Source: Alphaproteobacteria bacterium MarineAlpha3_Bin3 (GTDB lineage: Bacteria; Pseudomonadota; Alphaproteobacteria; Rhodospirillales; Casp-alpha2). Taken from it: a stretch of DNA of 10,886 nucleotides. Position 1 is the stretch's first letter. Each line of letters opens with the position of its first letter. The translations under genes and the position numbers were made by a program. The stretch is from the NCBI GenBank assembly GCA_002938075.1, contig PTLK01000039.1:1-10886 (forward strand), given 5' to 3'. The notes below the pieces were generated by a model. It searched no databases and had not been told where the DNA came from. It worked only from the letters and a program-made list of their open reading frames with translations. This document shows positions 5,784 through 10,886 of this stretch, piece after piece.

Positions 5784-7261
5784 TGGCCGCCCAATATCCG
5801 GCCCTACAGGTGGTCTTGGCGCTACTGGCGGCGCCCGTATGCTTGATCCTGCGCCGACCCAATGCCGCCTGGGCCGTGGCCACGGTGATCACCTGGATTT
5901 CGCTGGCTCTCGCCTTGTCGCTGCTGGGTCGGGTGTGGGAAACGGGTGTCATCCTTTACCCGATGGGGGATTGGGCGGCACCCTGGGGGATCGAATACCA
6001 GATCGACACCGTCAACGCCTTCATGCTGGTTATCGTCACACTTATCGGTTCGGTGGTCATGCCTTTCGCCCGGGCCAGCGTCGAGGCGGAGATCGAGGAA
6101 GAGAGAATTTACCTGTTCTATTGCATGTATCTTCTCAACCTGGCGGGGCTGCTGGGGATCGCCATCACCGGCGACGTCTTCAATCTTTTCGTGTTCCTGG
6201 AAATTTCGTCGCTGTCGTCCTACGTTATGATCAGCCTCGGCCGGGATAAACGGGCCTTGACCGCCGCTTACCGGTATCTGGTCATAGGTACCATCGGCGC
6301 CACTTTCTACATTATCGGCGTCGGCATGATGTACATGACCACCGGTTCGCTGAACATGGCGGATCTGGCGGCCATCCTGCCCGCCGTCGCCGACAGCCGC
6401 ACCGTCCTGGTGGCGTTGGGATTCTTGACCGTGGGGCTGGGTTTGAAACTGGCGCTGTTTCCCCTGCATCTGTGGCTACCCAACGCTTATGCCTATGCGC
6501 CGTCGGCGGTGACGGTATTCCTGGCGGCGACGGGAACCAAGGTCGCCGTTTACGCTTTCATTCGGATTTTCTTCACCGTCTTCGGCGGGGTGGAAATTTT
6601 CACCGCCGGAGTCATTCCCCAGATTCTGGCGGTGCTGGCGGCCCTGGCGATGATCGGTGCTTCCGCGGTGGCCATCTACCAGACCGACGTCAAGCGCCTG
6701 TTGGCATATTCCTCGATCGCCCAGATCGGTTACATGGTTTTGGGCATCAGCATGGTCACGGTGACGGGCCTGGCCGGTACCATCGTGCATCTGTTTAACC
6801 ACGCGATAATGAAAGGCGGCCTGTTCATGGCCATGGGCTGCATCTTATTCAAGATCGGCGCCGTCCAATTGGACCAGTTTGAGGGCCTCGGCAAGCGCAT
6901 GCCGGTGACCATGGCGGCCTTCGTCGCCGGCGGTTTCAGCCTGATCGGGGTGCCGCTGACGGTCGGTTTCGTATCCAAATGGTATTTGGTCCAGGCGGCC
7001 CTGGAAAAAGGCTGGTGGCTGGCGGTCGCCGCCATCCTGGCCTCCTCCTTGTTGGCCGTCATCTATATATGGCGGGTGGTCGAAGTCGCCTATTTCCGGC
7101 CGCCGCCCAAGGGGTCGGCGGAGGTCTCCGAAGCGCCTTTGTCGATGCTAGTGCCGTTGTGGATTTTGATAGGGGCATCCTATTACTTCGGCATTGACGC
7201 CACCCAAACCCTCGACATTGCCTTCGCCGCCGCCGAGACGTTGTTCGCCCCCCCCCTATGA
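5783..7261 (+). CDS. mnhD: Na+/H+ antiporter subunit D (MnhD/MrpD), pump 1
   Basis: A 492-residue proton-pumping-type subunit with about 14 membrane helices, the normal MrpD length. Counting from the ATG at 5783 (a GTG at 5780 adds one residue), it keeps the key charged residues: Glu140 in helix 5 (NLFVFLEISS), matching the essential Glu137 of Bacillus MrpD; Lys222 (GLGLKLALFPLHLWLPNAYA) with His229; Lys253 (TGTKVAVY) in the broken helix region; Lys344 (FNHAIMKGGLF); and Lys399 (GFVSKWYL) in helix 12. These residues carry the proton wire in the MrpD/NuoN/NuoL family, so the subunit should be active. It ends in a C9 run and overlaps pump 2 in an ATGA. Of the three pump-like genes this one is the closest to classical MnhD. 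Confidence 0.95.
   Translation: MAAQYPALQVVLALLAAPVCLILRRPNAAWAVATVITWISLALALSLLGRVWETGVILYPMGDWAAPWGIEYQIDTVNAFMLVIVTLIGSVVMPFARASVEAEIEEERIYLFYCMYLLNLAGLLGIAITGDVFNLFVFLEISSLSSYVMISLGRDKRALTAAYRYLVIGTIGATFYIIGVGMMYMTTGSLNMADLAAILPAVADSRTVLVALGFLTVGLGLKLALFPLHLWLPNAYAYAPSAVTVFLAATGTKVAVYAFIRIFFTVFGGVEIFTAGVIPQILAVLAALAMIGASAVAIYQTDVKRLLAYSSIAQIGYMVLGISMVTVTGLAGTIVHLFNHAIMKGGLFMAMGCILFKIGAVQLDQFEGLGKRMPVTMAAFVAGGFSLIGVPLTVGFVSKWYLVQAALEKGWWLAVAAILASSLLAVIYIWRVVEVAYFRPPPKGSAEVSEAPLSMLVPLWILIGASYYFGIDATQTLDIAFAAAETLFAPPL
7248..7256 (+). repeat. C9 homopolymer tract at the pump 1/pump 2 junction
   Basis: Nine consecutive C residues encode the end of pump 1 (Ala-Pro-Pro-Leu) directly before the overlapping ATGA that ends it and starts pump 2. 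The pump 2 frame is the -1 frame relative to pump 1. A -1 ribosomal slip, or one added C by replication slippage, would bypass the TGA and join the two proteins. Confidence 0.8.
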
Positions 7262-8778
7262 CCGTCGAGCTGGCCATCCTCCTTGCCGTCGCGGTGCCAT
7301 TCGCCGGCGCGGTGCTGATCCCCCTCACCGGGGCCAAGCCCAACCTGCGCGAGACGGTGACGCTGGTGTGCGCGGCGCTGCTTTTCTATCTAGTATCGGT
7401 CATTTATCCCATCGTCGCCGCCGGCGGCGTGCCCGAGGTTTACCTGTTCGAGATGCTGCCGGGGCTTTCCGTCTTTTTCCTGGTCGAGCCCTTAGGGCTC
7501 ATCTTCGCCGGCATCGCGAGTTTCCTGTGGATCGCCACGTCGGTTTATTCCATCGGTTACATGCGCGGCCACAACGAGGAAAACCAGACCCGTTTTTACG
7601 CCTATTTCGCTATTGCCCTGGGCGCCGCCATGGGGGTCGCCTTTGCCGGCAATATGCTAACGCTTTTTATTTTCTATGAGGTTTTGACCCTTTCGACCTT
7701 CCCCTTGGTTGCCCACTCCGGCACCGACGAAGCGAAGCGGGCCGGACGGGTATATCTGGGCGTCCTGCTCGGCACCTCGATCGGGTTTCAGCTTTTGGCC
7801 ATCATCTGGACCTGGAGCCTCACCGGGACCCTGGACTTCACCGACGGCGGGATCCTCGCCGGCAAGGCCGACGGGCTGACGGCAGGGATTCTTCTGGCTC
7901 TTTATATCTTCGGTATCGGCAAGGCCGCCTTGATGCCCTTCCACCGCTGGCTTCCCGCCGCCATGGTGGCGCCGACCCCGGTCAGCGCCCTTTTGCACGC
8001 CGTCGCCGTGGTCAAGGCCGGCGTGTTTACCGTTGTCAAGGTGGTGGTTTATATCTTCGGCATCGATTTCTTGTTCGACATCGGGGTCAGCGAATGGCTT
8101 CAGTACATGGCCGCGGCGACGATCCTGATCGCGTCCCTGGTCGCCATGACCAAGGACAACTTGAAGGCCCGGCTGGCCTATTCCACCGTCAGCCAGCTTT
8201 CTTACGTCATCCTCGGCGCCATGCTGGTGACGGATTTGGGGATCATCGGCAGCGGAATGCATATCGCCATGCACGCTTTCGGCAAGATCACGCTGTTTTT
8301 CTGCGCCGGCGCCTTCATGGTCGCCGCCCACAAGACCGAAATCAGCCAGATGCGCGGCATCGGCCACGCCATGCCTTTTACGACCCTGGCCTTTTTTATC
8401 GGCAGCCTCAGCGTCATCGGCCTGCCGCCCATGGGTGGGCTATGGAGCAAGTGGTATTTGGCGTTGGGCACGTTGGAGACGGGAAAGCTGTGGCTGCTCG
8501 GCGTGCTGATGGTCAGTTCGCTTCTTAACGTCGCCTATCTTTTGCCGATCCCCTTCAGGGGATTCTTCTCCAGCCCCGAGGAAAACCCGCCACTCAAGTC
8601 CAGCCACAACCATGATTCCGAACACGACCACACCCACGATCAAGACCGGCCGAAAGGCATCAAGGAGGCGCCGGTGGCCTGCCTGATCGCCATCGGTGTC
8701 ACGTCGGCCGGGTGCCTGGTGTTGTTTTTCTATCCCGACCCCGTTTACGACCTGATGCGCCAGATAGTCGCGCCATAG
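7258..8778 (+). CDS. MnhD/NuoL-like antiporter subunit, pump 2, with His-rich loop
   Basis: A 506-residue proton-antiporter family protein (NuoL/NuoM/NuoN, MrpA/D) with about 14 helices. Conserved features are YMRGHNEENQTRFYAYFA (101-118), Glu141 in helix 5 (LFIFYEVLTLS), Lys222 (IFGIGKAALMPFHRWLPAAM) with His229, His247 and Lys253 (LLHAVAVVKAG), and Lys398 (GLWSKWYL) in helix 12, so the ion path looks intact. Between the last two helices is a charged insertion at about 438-470 containing HNHDSEHDHTHD (450-461), absent from pumps 1 and 3 and able to bind Zn2+, Ni2+ or similar ions. The start overlaps the pump 1 stop by 4 bases. Automatic annotation would probably say subunit D or NADH dehydrogenase subunit L/M. 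I infer that it is a second pump of the same complex, standing in for part of the missing MnhA. Confidence 0.9.
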   Translation: MTVELAILLAVAVPFAGAVLIPLTGAKPNLRETVTLVCAALLFYLVSVIYPIVAAGGVPEVYLFEMLPGLSVFFLVEPLGLIFAGIASFLWIATSVYSIGYMRGHNEENQTRFYAYFAIALGAAMGVAFAGNMLTLFIFYEVLTLSTFPLVAHSGTDEAKRAGRVYLGVLLGTSIGFQLLAIIWTWSLTGTLDFTDGGILAGKADGLTAGILLALYIFGIGKAALMPFHRWLPAAMVAPTPVSALLHAVAVVKAGVFTVVKVVVYIFGIDFLFDIGVSEWLQYMAAATILIASLVAMTKDNLKARLAYSTVSQLSYVILGAMLVTDLGIIGSGMHIAMHAFGKITLFFCAGAFMVAAHKTEISQMRGIGHAMPFTTLAFFIGSLSVIGLPPMGGLWSKWYLALGTLETGKLWLLGVLMVSSLLNVAYLLPIPFRGFFSSPEENPPLKSSHNHDSEHDHTHDQDRPKGIKEAPVACLIAIGVTSAGCLVLFFYPDPVYDLMRQIVAP

Positions 8779-8788
8779 GAACAAGACC

Positions 8789-9163
8789 ATGCCACGCAAG
8801 AAACAAAATCAGGGTAAAGGCCAAGGCAAGAAAAAGGCCCCCAGGAAAGCCAAAAAAATGGTTCCCACGAAGGCCAAAAGGACGGCCCCGAAGAAGAAGC
8901 GGGCGGCGAAGGATAAAAGTCCGGTCTACGAGCACGTCTTCGACAATCCACGCAACGTGAAAAAGGTCATTTATGCCCTTTGCGCCGTTTGCGGGCTGAG
9001 CCTGTTTTTGGATTTCTTCGTCAACCGCTACGTCGATCATCCGTGGGAGGCGCTGTTCGGGTTCTACGCCGTTTACGGTTTCGTCGCCTGTGTGATCCTG
9101 GTCTTGGCGGCCAAGGAAATGCGCAAGCTGATCATGCGGAAGGAAAACTACTACGATGAGTAG
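8789..9163 (+). CDS. Small two-helix membrane protein with Lys-rich N-terminal tail
   Basis: A 124-residue protein in two parts. Residues 1-44 contain 20 Lys/Arg, many Ala, Gly, Pro and Gln, and a single acidic residue (Asp42), like the tail of a histone H1. Residues 45-124 hold two membrane helices (about 58-78 and 87-107) joined by RYVDHPWEALFG, and end KLIMRKENYYDE. The positive-inside rule places both ends in the cytoplasm. It lies 10 bases after pump 2 and overlaps pump 3 by 8 bases, so it is part of the operon. I recall similar short proteins beside MnhD-like genes in related bacteria, but the family has no name that I know. It is probably an accessory subunit of the antiporter. The tail could contact acidic lipids, DNA, RNA or ribosomes. 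An internal ATG (Met24) would give a shorter tail. Confidence 0.75.
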   Translation: MPRKKQNQGKGQGKKKAPRKAKKMVPTKAKRTAPKKKRAAKDKSPVYEHVFDNPRNVKKVIYALCAVCGLSLFLDFFVNRYVDHPWEALFGFYAVYGFVACVILVLAAKEMRKLIMRKENYYDE

Positions 9164-10847
9164 CAGCATCGCCCCCTTCCTGATCTTCTTTGCCGGCGCG
9201 GTGCTGGTGGCGCTGACGCGGGGCTGGGCCCGGTCCGTGGTGCTGCTGGCTGTTCCCATTGTCGGTGCACTGAACCTTTGGGCTCTGGACGGCGCCGAGC
9301 CGGTGACCGTTGGCCTGCTGGACTACACCCTGACCATCGTCCGCGCCGACCGCCTGAGCATGCTGTTCGGCTACGTGTTCCATTTGGCGGCCTTCCTGGG
9401 GTTCATTTTCGCCCTGCACCTGAAGGACACCACGGAAAGCGTCTCCAGCATGCTCTATGCGGGCAGTGCGCTGGGCGCCGTGTTCGCCGGCGACATGATC
9501 ACCCTGTTCATTTTCTGGGAATTGATGGTGGTGACTTCCGTATTCCTGATCCTGGCCCGGCGCACGGAAAGGGCACGCGCCGCCGCCATGCGCTACCTTC
9601 TGATCCAAGTGCTTTCCGGCGTCATCCTGTTGAGCGGCGTTTTGATCCGGGCCTATGAAACCGGCTCCATCGCCTTTGATTTTATCGGCTGGAGCGGACT
9701 GTCCTCGTCGCTGATCCTGCTCGCCTTCGGCATCAAGGCCGCCTTCCCGCTGCTGCACAACTGGCTGACCGACGCCTATCCGGAGGCGACCCCTACGGGT
9801 ACCGTGTTCCTCAGCGCCTTCAGCACCAAGGTCGCCGTTTATGCCCTGGCCCGGGCCTTTCCCGGCACCGAGATGCTGGTTTACGTGGGCGCGACCATGG
9901 CCATGTTCCCCATCTTCTACGCGGTGATCGAGAACGACCTCAGGCGCGTGCTGTCTTACAGCCTAATCAACCAGGTGGGATTCATGGTGACGGGTATCGG
10001 CATCGGCACCGAAATGGCGCTCAACGGCGCCGTCTCCCACGCCTTCGCCCATATCATCTATAAGGCACTGCTGTTCATGTCGATGGGGGCGGTGCTGTTC
10101 CGGACCGGCAAGATAAACGGCTCCGAGCTGGGTGGGCTTTACAAGTCCATGCCCAAGACCACCGTTTTGTGCATTGTCGGCGCGGCGTCCATTTCCGCCT
10201 TCCCCCTGTTCTCCGGGTTTGTCTCCAAATCCATGATCTTGGTTTCGGCCCTGGAGGAAGGCTATCCAGTGGTCTGGCTGGCGCTGTTGTTCGCTTCGGC
10301 CGGCGTTTTCCACCACTCGGGCATCAAGATCCCGTTCTTCGCCTTCTTCGCCCACGATTCGGGCATCCGCTGCAAGGAGGCGCCCACCAATATGGTGATC
10401 GCCATGTTCCTGGCGGCCTTCGTTTGCGTGTTCCTCGGTGTCTATCCGTGGCCGCTTTACGACATCCTGCCCTTCCCGGTGGATTACGAACCCTACACGG
10501 CGGCCCATGTACTGACCCAGAGCCAGCTCCTGTTCTTCTCCGCTTTGGCTTTCTGTGCGCTCAAGCTGACCGGCCTGTACCCGCCGGAACTGCCCGGCGT
10601 CAACATCGACGTCGACTGGGCCTACCGGCGCCTCATGTCCCGCTCGGTACGGTATTTAATGGCCACCTTCTCGCCCGTGGACAAGGAATTGCGCAGCACC
10701 TTTATCGGGGTCATCAACAAGGTCATCAACGGCGCCTTCCAATTCGTCGGGCCGAAAGGCGTATTGGCCCGGACCCTTCCGGCCGGGGCCATGATGTTCT
10801 GGGCCGTTGCCCTGCTGGCCGGGTTTCTGGTGGTGTATCTGATTTAG
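9156..10847 (+). CDS. MnhD/NuoL-like antiporter subunit, pump 3, with C-terminal extension
   Basis: A 563-residue proton-antiporter family protein, longer than MrpD. Ion-path residues are present: Glu122 in helix 5 (TLFIFWELMVV), Lys194 (LLAFGIKAAFPLLHNWLTDA) with His201, Lys225 (STKVAVYAL), Lys303 (AHIIYKALLFMSMG) and Lys358 (GFVSKSMI). After the last core helix (about 454-473) comes NIDVDWAYRRLMSRS (483-497), a long amphipathic stretch to about 540, and a final membrane helix (543-562). This resembles the lateral helix plus last helix of NuoL and MrpA, so this subunit is my best candidate for the role of the MrpA pump domain. That is an inference from layout only. Its ATG lies inside the end of the small Lys-tailed gene (8-base overlap). 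It is the last gene of the operon in this window. Confidence 0.9.
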   Translation: MSSSIAPFLIFFAGAVLVALTRGWARSVVLLAVPIVGALNLWALDGAEPVTVGLLDYTLTIVRADRLSMLFGYVFHLAAFLGFIFALHLKDTTESVSSMLYAGSALGAVFAGDMITLFIFWELMVVTSVFLILARRTERARAAAMRYLLIQVLSGVILLSGVLIRAYETGSIAFDFIGWSGLSSSLILLAFGIKAAFPLLHNWLTDAYPEATPTGTVFLSAFSTKVAVYALARAFPGTEMLVYVGATMAMFPIFYAVIENDLRRVLSYSLINQVGFMVTGIGIGTEMALNGAVSHAFAHIIYKALLFMSMGAVLFRTGKINGSELGGLYKSMPKTTVLCIVGAASISAFPLFSGFVSKSMILVSALEEGYPVVWLALLFASAGVFHHSGIKIPFFAFFAHDSGIRCKEAPTNMVIAMFLAAFVCVFLGVYPWPLYDILPFPVDYEPYTAAHVLTQSQLLFFSALAFCALKLTGLYPPELPGVNIDVDWAYRRLMSRSVRYLMATFSPVDKELRSTFIGVINKVINGAFQFVGPKGVLARTLPAGAMMFWAVALLAGFLVVYLI

Positions 10848-10886
10848 GCCCGCCCGACGGCGGCGACGCCTAACCGCCCAGGAACA
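10848..10886 (+). other. Non-coding end of window, possible start of next gene
   Basis: After the TAA-type end of pump 3 (TAG at 10845-10847) no T-rich hairpin terminator is visible. The last bases (CCAGGAACA) contain an AGGA that could be a Shine-Dalgarno site for a gene starting just beyond the window, so the operon may continue. Confidence 0.25.

Noticed and set aside
3216..10847. Part of a NADH dehydrogenase (nuo) operon
   Set aside because: NuoL/M/N/K-like folds are present, but MnhE, F, G and B are specific to Mrp-type antiporters and no quinone- or NADH-binding subunit is found.
3216..10847. Membrane-bound hydrogenase (Mbh) or DAB inorganic carbon transporter
   Set aside because: The gene order resembles Mbh, but no hydrogenase or ferredoxin-type subunit is present in the window. 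No DabA-like protein accompanies the NuoL-like subunits.

Overview
The window looks like part of an alphaproteobacterial chromosome, most likely a Rhodospirillales-type organism. The evidence is the GC-rich coding style of the right three quarters, heavy use of GCC, GGC and CTG codons, start/stop overlaps between genes, and the sequences of the Mrp and DUF192 proteins. This placement is inferred from general family resemblance; no database was searched.

Left part (1 to about 2250): a visibly AT-richer accessory stretch. On the minus strand are a Sel1-repeat exported protein running off the left edge, a small exported protein coupled to it, a 34-residue lipoprotein, and a tail-anchored membrane protein overlapping the lipoprotein gene. 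On the plus strand lies a broken chimeric gene (stop codon plus frameshift). Positions 1859-2163 hold at least two short minus-strand scraps of decayed coding sequence.

Middle (2250-3070): an intact tRNA-Pro(TGG) gene with encoded CCA and a plausible promoter, a second partial tRNA-Pro copy offset by exactly 200 bp, and a DUF192 gene, all on the minus strand. The change from accessory to core-like sequence coincides with this tRNA pair.

Right part (3216-10847): one tightly packed plus-strand operon of nine genes for a multisubunit cation/proton antiporter of the Mrp/Mnh type. The order is mnhE, mnhF, mnhG, a fused MbhD/MbhE-like plus MnhB protein, mnhC, mnhD, a second MnhD/NuoL-like pump, a small lysine-tailed membrane protein, and a third, longer pump subunit with a NuoL/MrpA-like C-terminal tail. 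There is no canonical full-length mnhA. Its C-terminal part is fused to mnhB, and its pump part may be supplied by one of the two extra MnhD-like proteins. The order matches the antiporter module of Mbh-type complexes, but the window holds no hydrogenase, quinone or NADH module. Neighbouring genes mostly overlap by 1, 4 or 8 bases, as expected for translationally coupled subunits of one inner-membrane complex exporting Na+ (or another cation) in exchange for H+.

The points most worth a second look are the three-pump, MnhA-less architecture, the missing canonical start of the fused B subunit, a His-rich loop in the second pump, the polylysine tail of the small subunit, a C9 tract at the pump 1/pump 2 junction, and the tRNA-Pro pair with compensatory anticodon-stem differences.
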